A stretch of DNA of 64,000 bases from an uncultured Bacteroidota bacterium (GCA_913055845.1 CAJXKO010000004.1:21593-85592), one strand, 5' to 3'. Counted from the stretch's first letter, positions 10,098 to 21,032 are shown. A program made the numbers and translations. Notes: a model not told the origin generated them from the sequence alone.

Positions 10098-12140
10098 ATG
10101 TCCCCCGACGCCTCTCCATCCCAGTCATCTCCCCCCGCATCAGGCACAATCCCAAAGTCGTGGTCCCGCGTCGTTATTACTGACGTATCCCCCACCGTTG
10201 ATGGGGGCGAGTGGCCCATCAAGCGGGCCGTAGGCGAACGCGTAGAGGCGAGTGCTAGCATCATCGTGGATAGCCACGAGGTACTGGCTGCGGAGCTCAT
10301 CTACCGCCACGAGGACGGCGATACGGAGCACGTGACGCGGATGTCCCCCGGCGAAAACGACGAATACCACGGAGGCTTCAAGGTGTCGGAGGCGGGGCGT
10401 TACCTGTACCGCGTGCGGGCTTGGATCAACCGGTTCGCCACGTGGCAGGATCAATTCCGGCGGCGAGTGAAGGGGGGTGAGTCGCAGGCCGAGATCGATA
10501 GTGAACTCAAGGTGGGCGTGTCGCTGCTCGAAGCTGCCGCCGAGAACGCTCCTGCCGACGACCGCGACCTGCTGACGGCCCACATCGAGGCCTTCCAGAC
10601 TGGCAACGAGCAAGCCGCTCTTGGGGACGAAATCGCGGAGCTGGTGCGCCGCCACGCTCCCCACGAGCAACAGACGACGAGCAAGACCTACGAGGTGCTG
10701 GTGGACCCGAAGCGGGCCCGCAGTGGCGCATGGTACGAATTTTTCCCGCGCTCGGCCCGCGATGACGGCGAGCACGCCACGCTCGACGACGCCGCCGAGC
10801 GGCTCCCGCGCATCCAGGAGATGGGCTTCGACATCGTATACCTTCCCCCGGTCCATCCCATTGGCGAAACCAACCGGAAGGGGCCAGACGACGCCCCGGA
10901 GGCCGGCCCGGACGATCCGGGTAGCCCGTGGGCCATTGGCGGATGGCTGGAGGACGGGTCGAAGGGCGGGCACAAGAGCGTCCATCCCAAGCTGGGCGGC
11001 ATCGAAGCGTTCGACCGCTTCGTGGATCAGGCCCACGAACTGGGCCTCGACGTGGCCATCGATATCGCATTTCAGTGCTCCCCCGATCATCCTTATGTCG
11101 AGGAGCACCCGGAGTGGTTCTACCACCGCCCCGACGGCTCCATCCGCTACGCCGAAAATCCACCAAAGAAGTACCAGGACGTCCACCCCATTAACTTCGA
11201 GACCGAAGCGTGGCCTGCGCTCTGGCAGGAGCTCAAGAGTGTGTTTGAGTACTGGATCGACCATGGCGTGACCACCTTCCGCGTCGACAACCCGCACACC
11301 AAGCCGTTTGCCTTCTGGCAGTGGTGCCTGCGCGAACTGCGCGAAGAGACGCCCGAACTTATTGTCCTCTCAGAGGCCTTCACGCGACCGAAGATCATGC
11401 ACCACCTCGCCAAGATCGGCTTCAACAACTCGTATACCTACTTTACGTGGCGCAATACCCCCGAAGAGCTCCGGGAATACGCCGACGAGCTGTTTCGCAC
11501 CGACGCCGTAGAGTACTTTCGGCCCAACTTTTGGCCCAACACGCCGGACATCCTGCACGATGAATTGGTACATGGGGGTCGTCCCGCCCACAAAAGCCGG
11601 TTCGTGCTCGCGGCCACCCTGTCGAGCACATACGGCGTGTACGGACCGCCCTTCGAGCACGTCGACAACCGACAGCGGGACACCAAGGAGGAGTACGCCC
11701 ACAACGAGAAGTACGAAATCCGGACCTGGGACTGGAACGACCCCACCTCCCTCCAGCCCTTCATGACCCGCGTAAACCGCATCCGGAAAGAGAACCCTGC
11801 CCTCCAGCAAATGCGGTCGATTCAGTTCCTTGACACCAAGCACCCGGACCTACTGGCCTACAGCAAGTCTACCCCAGACAACTTGATCGTGGTGGTGGTG
11901 ACCCTGGACCCGCACAACGCCTGTGAGGGACAGCTCGTGCTGCCGCCCCACGACTACGGCCTCCCCCCCGACGAGGGCTTCGGGGTCCACGATCTGCTGA
12001 ACGACGCCCGGTACACCTGGCGCGGCTCCCACCACTACCTGAAACTCACTCCGGATACACCCGCACACATTTTCCGAATCGACCCGTCGGGAACCCACGA
12101 ACACACCCACGCGGCCTACGACCGTCTCGTTCACGCCTGA
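10098..12140 (+). CDS. glgE: Alpha-1,4-glucan:maltose-1-phosphate maltosyltransferase
   Basis: 680 aa; VTTFRVDNPHTKPFAFWQWCL, LSEAFTRPKIMHHLAKIGFNNSYTYFTWRNT, typical of GlgE. Confidence 0.93.
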   Translation: MSPDASPSQSSPPASGTIPKSWSRVVITDVSPTVDGGEWPIKRAVGERVEASASIIVDSHEVLAAELIYRHEDGDTEHVTRMSPGENDEYHGGFKVSEAGRYLYRVRAWINRFATWQDQFRRRVKGGESQAEIDSELKVGVSLLEAAAENAPADDRDLLTAHIEAFQTGNEQAALGDEIAELVRRHAPHEQQTTSKTYEVLVDPKRARSGAWYEFFPRSARDDGEHATLDDAAERLPRIQEMGFDIVYLPPVHPIGETNRKGPDDAPEAGPDDPGSPWAIGGWLEDGSKGGHKSVHPKLGGIEAFDRFVDQAHELGLDVAIDIAFQCSPDHPYVEEHPEWFYHRPDGSIRYAENPPKKYQDVHPINFETEAWPALWQELKSVFEYWIDHGVTTFRVDNPHTKPFAFWQWCLRELREETPELIVLSEAFTRPKIMHHLAKIGFNNSYTYFTWRNTPEELREYADELFRTDAVEYFRPNFWPNTPDILHDELVHGGRPAHKSRFVLAATLSSTYGVYGPPFEHVDNRQRDTKEEYAHNEKYEIRTWDWNDPTSLQPFMTRVNRIRKENPALQQMRSIQFLDTKHPDLLAYSKSTPDNLIVVVVTLDPHNACEGQLVLPPHDYGLPPDEGFGVHDLLNDARYTWRGSHHYLKLTPDTPAHIFRIDPSGTHEHTHAAYDRLVHA

Positions 12141-12238
12141 CCGTATTGGCGCGTTAGAACGTCGACCGTCAGAACGTTCCGCGCCCCTTCCCTCCAACGT
12201 GCTAACGTTCGACGCCCCCCGTTCTACCGCCCTGTTGT

Positions 12239-15200
12239 ATGTCCGACGACTTCCTTAGCGACCCGCGCTGGTACAAAGACGCTGTCATCTACGAGCTGCA
12301 CGTCCGCAGCTTCTACGACTCGAACGACGACGGCTACGGAGACTTTCAGGGCCTCCACGAAAAGCTCCCCTACCTTGAATCGCTGGGCGTGAACACCCTC
12401 TGGCTCCTCCCCTTTCTGGAGAGCCCACTGAAGGACGACGGCTACGACACAGCCGACTACTTCAAGGTCCTGCCTATCCACGGCGACCTCGACGACTTCC
12501 AGGCGTTTCTCGACGCGGCCCACTCTCGGGGCATGCGGGTCATCACGGAGCTGGTCCTCAACCACACCTCCGATCAGCACCCGTGGTTTCAGGAAGCGCG
12601 CGACCCGGCCTCCGACAAACACGACTGGTACGTGTGGAGCGAGACGGATGAGAAGTACGAGGACGTCCGCGTCATTTTCACAGACACGGAAGACTCGAAC
12701 TGGACTTGGGACCGCAAGGCGCAGAAGTACTACTGGCACCGGTTCTTTAGCCACCAGCCGGACCTGAACTTCGACAATCCCGAGGTCCGGGAGAAAATGA
12801 AGGAAGTCATGTTCTTCTGGCTCGACATGGGCGTGGATGGCCTCCGGCTCGACGCGGTCCCCTACCTCTTCGAACGTGAGGGAACCAACAGCGAGAACCT
12901 ACCCGAAACGATTGCCTACGTCAAGGAGCTGCGGGCCGCCGTCGAGGAGCGGTATGGCCCCGGCAAGGTTCTCCTGGCCGAGGCAAACCAGTGGCCTGAG
13001 GACACGCTCCCCTACTTTGGGGAAGACGCGGAGGGCAACAGCACCGGCGTGCAGATGGCCTTTAACTTCCCCATCATGCCCCGGCTCTACATGGCACTGC
13101 GGCGCGAGAACCGCCGGCCCGTTGTCGAGATGCTCGACCTTACCGGCGGCATCCCCGACGATGCCCAGTGGGCACTCTTCCTCCGCAACCACGACGAGCT
13201 CACCCTCGAGATGGTGACCGACGAGGAGCGGGACTACATGTACCACGAATACGCCGCTGACGATCGGTTCCGCATCAACGTGGGGATTCGGCGTCGGCTC
13301 ACCCCCCTTCTCGGGGGCGAGCGCCGCCGAATCGAACTCATGACGGCCCTGCTGTTTAGCCTCAAAGGCAGCCCGGTCCTCTACTACGGCGACGAGATCG
13401 GGATGGGGGACGACCCGTTCCTCGGGGATCGCAACGGAGTGCGCACCCCCATGCAGTGGAGCCCGGATAAGAACGGCGGCTTTTCGCGGGCGCCCCACCA
13501 CAAGCTGTTCATGCCCCCGATTAACCGTGGCAAATACAGCTACGAGTTCGTGAACGTCGAGGACGCCGAGCAGGACCCCCACTCGCTTCTCCACTTCATG
13601 CGCCGGCTCATCGCCCTCCGGCAGCAGCACAAGAAAATCTTTGGCCGAGGCTCGTTCGAACTACTGCCCCTCGAGAACGCAGCAATCTTCGCCTTTCTAC
13701 GGGAGCACGAGGGCGAACAGATTCTCGTCGTAGCCAATCTTTCCCGCTTCTCCCAGTCGGCACATCTGCCGGCCCGGGGCGACCTGGAAGGCATGGCCCC
13801 GGTCGAGCTGTTCAGCCAGTCCGCGTTCCCTCCTATTGGCGACGACGATTACCACCTCACCGTTGGTCCCCATCATTTTTACTGGTTTAAGCTCGTGCCC
13901 GAAGAAGACGTACAACGCGACCACTCTCGCCAAAGCGGCCTCCAGCCTGTCGAGGTGGAGGCAAACGGCCGGACCCGCCCCGTCCTCCCGGTGGCCGAAG
14001 GCCTGCAGAATCTCCTCGTGCCCACCATGGCACAGCGCCGCGGCCCTGAACAGCTGGAGTCGCTCCTGCCCGAGTTCATCAAGAAGCAGCGGTGGTTCGG
14101 GGCCAAGGGCGAGGTCATCGAGTCGGTAAGCATTGAGGACGCAGTGCGCCTGCAGTCCGACCCGGCCATTTACCTCTCGGTTCTAGAGGTAGAATTGGAG
14201 ACGGATACGTCGTTTTACACGCTGCCCCTCATGGCAGCCCCCGAGGCGGATGCGGCGTCCGTGCTGGAGGAACGCCCCGACGCAACCGTGGCCTGGCTGG
14301 AGGTGGACGACACTGGAGAGCGACGCCTTGTGTACGACGCCACGGTCGACCCTGCGTTCTGGTCCACCCTGTTCCGGTGGTGGAAACAGGGGAGCCGTGG
14401 CCGCTCGCTGAAGGGCGTGTACACGGCCGAGCCTTCCCAAGCAGCCACGAACGACGAGCCGACTAACATCGAACTGCTTACGGGCGAACAGAGCAATACC
14501 TCAGCCCTAATTAACGGCGACTATTTCGCTAAACTGTACCGGCGTCTTGAAGAAGGGCCCAACCCCGAAAAAGAACTGCTCGAACATCTCACTGGGGTCG
14601 GCTTCAAGTTTTCCCCTCGGTTGCACGGCACCATCCACTTCCAGCGCCAATACCGCCAGTATACGCTCGGCGTCTTCCAGGAAGCCCTCTCGGTCGACAC
14701 CGACGCGTGGACCTACGCCCTGGACTCCACCATGCACTTCCTGGATCGGGTCCAGAACTCGCCTTTTCCCCGCGAGCAAGCCCAATCCTCTAGCCTTCCG
14801 GACGTGCTCGACGACTGGACCGTGGACCGATCGGGAGCCGAGACGGTGCCGGTATGGCTGGAGGAGGTGGCCCCGGAAATGGTCTCCTTTGCGCGGACGT
14901 TGGGCGTGCGGACCGCCGAGATGCACCGGGCCCTCTTCCGGGCGGAGGCGGAGGACCTGCACCCGATTGACGCCCCGCCCGATGCTGGAGCGGAATTGCG
15001 AGACCGTCTCCGCAGCGAAATGGCCGACACACGGGCCCTCCTCGATCGGCAGTCCCCCCTCGGGGCCCGGGAGACGCTGCCCCCCGAAGCAGCCTGGGAC
15101 AAGGCCGACGAGCTCCTTTCCTCCCTCGGCTCCGTATCCGGTCAGCACAAGCGTATTCGCATCCACGGCGATTACCACCTTGGCCAACTTCTCCGCGCGG

Positions 15201-15625
15201 AAGGCGATGTCTACATCTTGGACTTCGAAGGCGAACCGGCCCGCCCCCTCGAGGAGCGTCGGAAGCGGGAAAACGCACTGCGAGACGTGGCCGGCATGAT
15301 CCGCTCTCTAGAGTACGCCGTTCTGGCTGCGTGGGAGGACCACACGGAAACCGATCCGGAATACACGGACTGGGTGAACGCGCTCCTCTACTGTGTGGAA
15401 ACGACCTTCTTGAATGCCTACGACGATACGGCCGCGGACGCGCCGTTCCTCCCTGCCCGACCGGCCCGGGACTCTTTTCTGTGGGCCTTCCTCCTCGACA
15501 AAGCCCTGTACGAAGTTCGGTACGAACTCAACCACCGCCCCGACTGGGCGTGGCTTCCTCTTCATGGCCTCCGGCGGCTCTTGGGGGACCAGGTAACGGA
15601 AGCTCCCTCCCTGTCAGAATCGTAA
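12239..15625 (+). CDS. treS: Trehalose synthase - maltokinase fusion (TreS/Mak)
   Basis: 1128 aa; N-terminal GH13 TreS (DPRWYKDAVIYELHVRSFYDSNDDGYGDFQGL), C-terminal maltokinase (RIRIHGDYHLGQLLRAEGDVYILDFEGEPARPLEERR). Confidence 0.93.
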   Translation: MSDDFLSDPRWYKDAVIYELHVRSFYDSNDDGYGDFQGLHEKLPYLESLGVNTLWLLPFLESPLKDDGYDTADYFKVLPIHGDLDDFQAFLDAAHSRGMRVITELVLNHTSDQHPWFQEARDPASDKHDWYVWSETDEKYEDVRVIFTDTEDSNWTWDRKAQKYYWHRFFSHQPDLNFDNPEVREKMKEVMFFWLDMGVDGLRLDAVPYLFEREGTNSENLPETIAYVKELRAAVEERYGPGKVLLAEANQWPEDTLPYFGEDAEGNSTGVQMAFNFPIMPRLYMALRRENRRPVVEMLDLTGGIPDDAQWALFLRNHDELTLEMVTDEERDYMYHEYAADDRFRINVGIRRRLTPLLGGERRRIELMTALLFSLKGSPVLYYGDEIGMGDDPFLGDRNGVRTPMQWSPDKNGGFSRAPHHKLFMPPINRGKYSYEFVNVEDAEQDPHSLLHFMRRLIALRQQHKKIFGRGSFELLPLENAAIFAFLREHEGEQILVVANLSRFSQSAHLPARGDLEGMAPVELFSQSAFPPIGDDDYHLTVGPHHFYWFKLVPEEDVQRDHSRQSGLQPVEVEANGRTRPVLPVAEGLQNLLVPTMAQRRGPEQLESLLPEFIKKQRWFGAKGEVIESVSIEDAVRLQSDPAIYLSVLEVELETDTSFYTLPLMAAPEADAASVLEERPDATVAWLEVDDTGERRLVYDATVDPAFWSTLFRWWKQGSRGRSLKGVYTAEPSQAATNDEPTNIELLTGEQSNTSALINGDYFAKLYRRLEEGPNPEKELLEHLTGVGFKFSPRLHGTIHFQRQYRQYTLGVFQEALSVDTDAWTYALDSTMHFLDRVQNSPFPREQAQSSSLPDVLDDWTVDRSGAETVPVWLEEVAPEMVSFARTLGVRTAEMHRALFRAEAEDLHPIDAPPDAGAELRDRLRSEMADTRALLDRQSPLGARETLPPEAAWDKADELLSSLGSVSGQHKRIRIHGDYHLGQLLRAEGDVYILDFEGEPARPLEERRKRENALRDVAGMIRSLEYAVLAAWEDHTETDPEYTDWVNALLYCVETTFLNAYDDTAADAPFLPARPARDSFLWAFLLDKALYEVRYELNHRPDWAWLPLHGLRRLLGDQVTEAPSLSES

Positions 15626-16050
15626 CTCTCCCCCAGTCCAGGAGGAGGCCCCATGCCCCTCGTGGACGACGAAAGGGAGCCCTTTTCGCCGTCTCCCAGG
15701 ATTCAAGACCCTTCAGAGTCCATTGACCGGGCGGCTCGTCGCTTCAGACAATCTCGACAGTTCAAGGGGGGAGCCCTTCGCCCAGGTCCAGGATAGTCGG
15801 TCCTGGAAGCTCACTGCGTGACCGATTCGGCCAGATTGTTTCTGAACAAGACTGTCGACTCGGTTTCTCTACACCCCCCGGTCCAGTGCGGTACGGCCCC
15901 CGTTAGGCACCCGGCAGCGAAGGTTACAGTGAGCGCCCGCCCCGGAACTCTACGTCGGAGTCGTTGACACGCTTCGCACGCAACGCTTATGTTCTGGACG
16001 CAAACGCAAGAACGTTCTACATTTCTCCGCTCTCCGGTCCGGCCCTACAC

Positions 16051-17919
16051 ATGCCCCACCTCACCGACGACGACATCTACTATTGGAACGAAGGCACCCA
16101 TACCCATAGCTACGAACGGCTGGGCGCCCACCCAAACCAGCAGGGCACCTGGTTTGCCGTCTGGGCGCCGAACGCCGACCGGGTGGAGGTAACGGGCGAT
16201 TTCAACGACTGGACCTTCGGCGCTGATATACTGGAGCGCCGCGAGGGCGGGCTCTGGGAGGGATACGTCCGCGGCGCCAAACCGGGCCAGAAATACAAGT
16301 ATCACCTCCACGCCGACGGCGAGTGGGTGGACCGGACGGACCCTTACGCCTTCCAGATGGAGGCCCCTTCTCAAAACACCTACGAGGGCCTCTCCGCCGT
16401 CATCCAGGATCTCGACACCTACACGTGGAACGATGCAGACTGGATGGAACACCGGGACGGACCGGGGGGACTGAACGGGCCGCTCTCGATCTACGAAGTG
16501 CACCTCGGCTCCTGGCGTCATAAAGAACACGGCCAGTCCCTGAGTTACCGGGAGGTGGCCGAGCCGCTGGCCGACCACGTCGAGAACCTCGGGTTCACGC
16601 ACGTCGAGTTTCTCCCCCTCGCCGAGCACCCGTACTACGGCTCGTGGGGCTACCAAATCCTTGGCTACTACGCGCCCACCTTCCGCTACGGCGACCCAGA
16701 AGGGCTCATGCACCTCATCGATACCCTCCACCAGCGCGGCATCGGGGTGATCATGGACTGGGTGCCGGGACACTTCGCCACCGACCCGCAGGGTCTTACG
16801 TACTTCGACCGCTCGCACCTCTTTGAGTACGAGGACCCGCGCATGCGGGAGCATCCGGACTGGGGCACGCGGGTGTTCGACTTCGGCAAAAACGGCGTCC
16901 GCAACTTCCTCCTCTCCAACGCGCTGTTCTGGATGGACAAGTACCACGTGGATGGCCTGCGCGTCGACGCGGTGGCCTCCATGCTGTACCGCGACTACTC
17001 ACGAGAAGGTGACTGGGCGCCAAACGTCCACGGCGGCCGCGAAAACCTGGAGGCGATCAGTCTCCTGCAAGACACCAATGAACACATCTACAAGGAGTAC
17101 CCCGGCGCCATTACACTGGCGGAAGAGTCGACGGCCTGGCCGGGCGTGACGACGCCCACCGAGCACGGCGGCCTCGGCTTCCTCTACAAGTGGAACATGG
17201 GGTGGATGCACGACACGCTCACATACGCGAGCAAGGAACCCGTCCACCGCAAATACCACCACGGCGACCTCACCTGGACGCTGAGCTGGGCCTTCTCCGA
17301 GAACTACACGCTCCCCCTCTCCCACGACGAGGTCGTGCACGGCAAAAACTCGCTCTGGGGCAAGATGCCGGGCGACGACTGGCAGAAGGCAGCCAACCTG
17401 CGCCTCCTCTACGCCCACATGTTTGGTCACCCCGGCAAGAAGCTCCTCTTCATGGGTTGCGAGTTCGGGCAGTACCACGAATGGAATCACGATCAAGAGC
17501 TCGAATGGTGGCTCACGGAACAGCCGCTCCACGAGGGACTCATGGAATGGCTTGGCGATTTGAACCACCTCTACCAGAATGGACCCGCCCTCTGGAACGA
17601 CCACGAAGACGGCTTTGAGTGGATTTCCTACGACGACCGCGAGAACAGTGTGCTGACCTACCAGCGCACGGGCCATGACGAGTCGCTCATCTTCGTGCTC
17701 AACTTTACGCCCGTCGTTCGCGAAAACTACCGAATCGGGGTGCCCTACGCAGGATCGTGGCACGAACGGCTCAATAGTGACAGCGAGGCCTACGGTGGAA
17801 GCAACGTCGGCAACGCGGGGGGCGTCCATAGCGACAACATCGGACAGCACGGCCATCCCCACTCTCTTGAGTTGACGCTCCCTCCCCTTGGAGCCCTCAT
17901 CCTAAAACCGACCCCGTAG
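16051..17919 (+). CDS. glgB: 1,4-alpha-glucan branching enzyme
   Basis: ORF 15964..17919; likely start [15 protein letters not shown] at 16051. [51 protein letters not shown]. Confidence 0.94.
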   Translation: MPHLTDDDIYYWNEGTHTHSYERLGAHPNQQGTWFAVWAPNADRVEVTGDFNDWTFGADILERREGGLWEGYVRGAKPGQKYKYHLHADGEWVDRTDPYAFQMEAPSQNTYEGLSAVIQDLDTYTWNDADWMEHRDGPGGLNGPLSIYEVHLGSWRHKEHGQSLSYREVAEPLADHVENLGFTHVEFLPLAEHPYYGSWGYQILGYYAPTFRYGDPEGLMHLIDTLHQRGIGVIMDWVPGHFATDPQGLTYFDRSHLFEYEDPRMREHPDWGTRVFDFGKNGVRNFLLSNALFWMDKYHVDGLRVDAVASMLYRDYSREGDWAPNVHGGRENLEAISLLQDTNEHIYKEYPGAITLAEESTAWPGVTTPTEHGGLGFLYKWNMGWMHDTLTYASKEPVHRKYHHGDLTWTLSWAFSENYTLPLSHDEVVHGKNSLWGKMPGDDWQKAANLRLLYAHMFGHPGKKLLFMGCEFGQYHEWNHDQELEWWLTEQPLHEGLMEWLGDLNHLYQNGPALWNDHEDGFEWISYDDRENSVLTYQRTGHDESLIFVLNFTPVVRENYRIGVPYAGSWHERLNSDSEAYGGSNVGNAGGVHSDNIGQHGHPHSLELTLPPLGALILKPTP

Positions 17920-18054
17920 GCCGCGTGAGGGCTCGTCGACGCCCATTGGTCCTCCCTCTGCCACCGCCTCGGGGACAGGGAGTGAGCCCATTCCTTCCCA
18001 CCTCGATTTAACACCTTCTGGACGTTCGGCCATTGACGAACTGGTGAGATGCCC

Positions 18055-18077
18055 TTATTTAGAAGTGATCTAAATAA
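18055..18077. promoter_or_regulatory. Perfect palindromic operator candidate (metalloregulator-type)
   Basis: TTATTTAGA-AGTGA-TCTAAATAA: 9-bp perfect arms, 5-nt spacer, AT-rich in a GC-rich context, 24 bp before the ATG at 18102. Confidence 0.65.
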
Positions 18078-18101
18078 TCAGGAATCACCGTCAGCGTTCG
18101 C

Positions 18102-18344
18102 ATGGACCGTTTGCTTGCCCGCCGTGCCCTGTTGGTCGGACTTGGAGCGTTGCTTTTTCTACTCATCGTTCTCCCGGCTTGCTCAGACGATCCCGTGCTA
18201 GGGCCGTCCGACGGGACCTCGGACGGGGGCGGGAGCTACAGTAGCATCAATCGTCTTGCTCCCCCGGCCAGCGCTGTTGACTCAAGCCAGTCCGAGGCCT
18301 CGTCGAGGCCAGAGAGTGCGGGCGCCAATCCGGAGCGCTTCTGA
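18102..18344 (+). CDS. Small lipoprotein (80 aa)
   Basis: Signal peptide LLVGLGALLFLLIVLPAC with lipobox LPAC, low-complexity remainder. Confidence 0.6.
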   Translation: MDRLLARRALLVGLGALLFLLIVLPACSDDPVLGPSDGTSDGGGSYSSINRLAPPASAVDSSQSEASSRPESAGANPERF

Positions 18345-18393
18345 CCACCCCGTCACGCCTTTTTCGCGTATTTATTGAGTTCTATCATCCTGC

Positions 18394-20952
18394 ATGCGCT
18401 TCGTTCGTCTTCTTCTCCTTTCCGTCTTTGTATTTGGTCTAAATTGCGGTCTCGTCCTCGGGCAAGATGGGTCCACGGGGCAGATCAAGGGGCGTGTCGT
18501 GGCCGCGGATGACGGATCCCCTCTCACCGACGCAACGGTCGGAATTGAGGGAAGCGATCGCCCACAGGGCACTGTGACTGGCATCGACGGCCGGTTTGTC
18601 CTCCAGAATCTACCAGCCGGCCGCACGGCCCTCCAGGTCCGTCACGTCGGCTACGTCACCCGTTCGCGTACCGTGCAGGTCCGGGCCGGACAGACAACCC
18701 GGGTCACCATCGAGCTGCCGAGCGCGACCGTGGAACTGGCCGGCCTCGAGATCACCGGTGCCACGCGTAGCGCCCGGACGGCCATTCCCGGCGCAGCCTC
18801 GAAGGTGGACGCCGCCGCCCTGGAGCAGATGGATCCCATTGGCACTCAGGCAGCGCTCAAGCACGTGCCCGGTGTCTACGGACTGACCGACGACGGCATG
18901 ACCCAAACCCGCATGTCGGTGGGCATACGAGGTCTCCAGCCACGCCGCACGCAGCGTGTGCTCGTGATGGAGGATGGCATGCCCATTCAGCCCGCCCCGT
19001 ACGTCTTCTCGCCGCTCTACTACAACCCCCCCATCGAGCGGATTGAGGAGATTGAAGTGATTAAGGGCAGCTCCACGATCCGGCATGGCCCGCAGACGAT
19101 GGCCGGGGTGATCAACTACGTCACTAGTCGTCCACAACGTCGTGCCCTGGGCGGGACCATCGAGGTAACCCCCGGCACGAACGGGTACGTGAGCACCTTC
19201 GGTGAACTCGGGGGATTTGGGACCGACGACGTGCGGCCACAGGTGCAACTCCTCTACAAGCGTGGCGACGGCTTCCGGCAGAACAATGACTTCCAACAGT
19301 TCAACGGAACCGCGAAGCTACAGGCCGACCTCGGAGACAGCCGGTCGCTTTACGTAAAGGCCAATGTCGACTATGAGCGCCTGAATGCCACGTACACAGG
19401 CCTCACGCCCTACACCTTCGATACTGACCCCGATTTCAACCCGAAAGACGACGATCTCTACGAGATCTACCGGGCGTCGCTGGGCACGATCTACAACCGC
19501 CGCTATAGCGACGCCGTACAGGGCACGACGCGGCTCTACGCCAATATCTTCCACCGCCCCTGGTGGCGGGAAAAAGATGTTTTCGTGGATGCCGATGCGT
19601 ACCAGAACCCAAACATAGACGCCGAGCCGGTTCCCGTGAACACGCCGGGCCCGCTCATGCGCGTGGGAATTAGCGACGCTGTGGAGGGCAACTTCACGCT
19701 CGACGACGCGCCGTACTTCGGGAATGTGCGAACCTTCTACGTCGGCGGGGTCGAGCACTCACTTGGCATCCAGCATGATCTTTTGGGGCAGGCCGCCGAC
19801 CTGGAACTGGGCGGCCGCCTGCACTGGGAGCGATTCCGGGACGACCGCAAAATCAGCGACGAGGTGGGCGTGCGGGAGGGCGTCTTCTTCCAGGGCGACG
19901 TGTCTGATCCCGACCCCGTGACGATCATCGGGGGAAGCTCCGTCTACGAGACGCGAGCCCTCTCGCTCTACGCACTGGAGGACGTACAGTGGGGCCCGCT
20001 GCGCCTCTCCCCCGGGTTCCGGCTGGAGATCTTCGAGCAGTCACGCATCGATCGCCTCAACGGCAGCCAGTACCGCGACCAGATGAGCGTGGTCCCCCTT
20101 CCCCGCCTCGGCTTCAACTGGAACCTGGGCACCGCAGACCTGGGCCCCCGTCTGGGTGCGAGCAACGTTCGGCTCTTCGGGGGCGTGCACCGCGGCTACA
20201 CCCCTCCTTCTAGCGCCACCTTCGCCATCGTCGGTTTCGATCCGCCCAGCGCCACCGGCCAGGGCGACGGAGGGTTTGACTTGAAGGCCGAGAAGAGCTG
20301 GAATTCGGAGCTGGGCGTACGGGGCCGCTCCGACGCGGGACAGTTTGAGTTCACCGGTTTCTACCTCTACGTGGAAGACTTGGTGGGCGGTCGCACTCGC
20401 TTCCAGCAAAATCTGGGCGTGGTCCAGAGCTACGGCCTAGAGGCCCAGACGACGATCGCGGGCGGCACCTTTGCCGGGCCCTTGCCCACGCTCAACGTGT
20501 CGTACACCTACCTGCAGTCGGAGGTGGTGGAGGGCATCATATCGAGCGCCATCGACGGATCGCCCGAGGACATCAGCGGCAACGAACTGCCGGCGGCCCC
20601 CACCCACACCGCCACGGTGGGCCTCTCGAAAACGTTCTCGGAGATCGGGTTCACCGTATCCACCGACCTTAGCTACACGGGCCGCTTTTACACCGACCTC
20701 GAAAACTTAGAGACCACGAACAACAGGGGGGAGCGGGGGCCTGTGCCCGCCCACACAGTGCTCGATGCCGGGGCGACCTACGAGTACTCCGATGCCCTTA
20801 GCATCCAGTTGACCGCCAAGAACCTGACGGACAACGTCTTCATCGGCTCCCGGCTGCACTCCAATCCCAGCCAGCCGAGTGCCAACCTCAGCACCGGCAT
20901 CATTCCGGGCGCCCGCCGTCAACTCAATCTCTCGATTCAGTACGAATTCTAA
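18394..20952 (+). CDS. TonB-dependent receptor, FecA-like, with N-terminal carboxypeptidase-regulatory-like domain
   Basis: 852 aa; GQIKGRVVAADDGSPLTDATVGI..., plug GTQAALKHVPGVYGLTDDG...IEVIKGSSTIRHGPQTMAGVINYVT, terminal aromatic ...LSIQYEF. Confidence 0.92.
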   Translation: MRFVRLLLLSVFVFGLNCGLVLGQDGSTGQIKGRVVAADDGSPLTDATVGIEGSDRPQGTVTGIDGRFVLQNLPAGRTALQVRHVGYVTRSRTVQVRAGQTTRVTIELPSATVELAGLEITGATRSARTAIPGAASKVDAAALEQMDPIGTQAALKHVPGVYGLTDDGMTQTRMSVGIRGLQPRRTQRVLVMEDGMPIQPAPYVFSPLYYNPPIERIEEIEVIKGSSTIRHGPQTMAGVINYVTSRPQRRALGGTIEVTPGTNGYVSTFGELGGFGTDDVRPQVQLLYKRGDGFRQNNDFQQFNGTAKLQADLGDSRSLYVKANVDYERLNATYTGLTPYTFDTDPDFNPKDDDLYEIYRASLGTIYNRRYSDAVQGTTRLYANIFHRPWWREKDVFVDADAYQNPNIDAEPVPVNTPGPLMRVGISDAVEGNFTLDDAPYFGNVRTFYVGGVEHSLGIQHDLLGQAADLELGGRLHWERFRDDRKISDEVGVREGVFFQGDVSDPDPVTIIGGSSVYETRALSLYALEDVQWGPLRLSPGFRLEIFEQSRIDRLNGSQYRDQMSVVPLPRLGFNWNLGTADLGPRLGASNVRLFGGVHRGYTPPSSATFAIVGFDPPSATGQGDGGFDLKAEKSWNSELGVRGRSDAGQFEFTGFYLYVEDLVGGRTRFQQNLGVVQSYGLEAQTTIAGGTFAGPLPTLNVSYTYLQSEVVEGIISSAIDGSPEDISGNELPAAPTHTATVGLSKTFSEIGFTVSTDLSYTGRFYTDLENLETTNNRGERGPVPAHTVLDAGATYEYSDALSIQLTAKNLTDNVFIGSRLHSNPSQPSANLSTGIIPGARRQLNLSIQYEF

Positions 20953-21032
20953 CCCTCACGCACTTGCCCTCCGCGCTCTGGAGTGCAAGGCACGCTTTCA
21001 CTCTGACCACTCACAACAACGCGAACGCCTCA

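Noticed and set aside
10140-11297. 385-aa minus-strand ORF antisense to glgE
   Set aside because: Shadow ORF of a clearly coding glgE.
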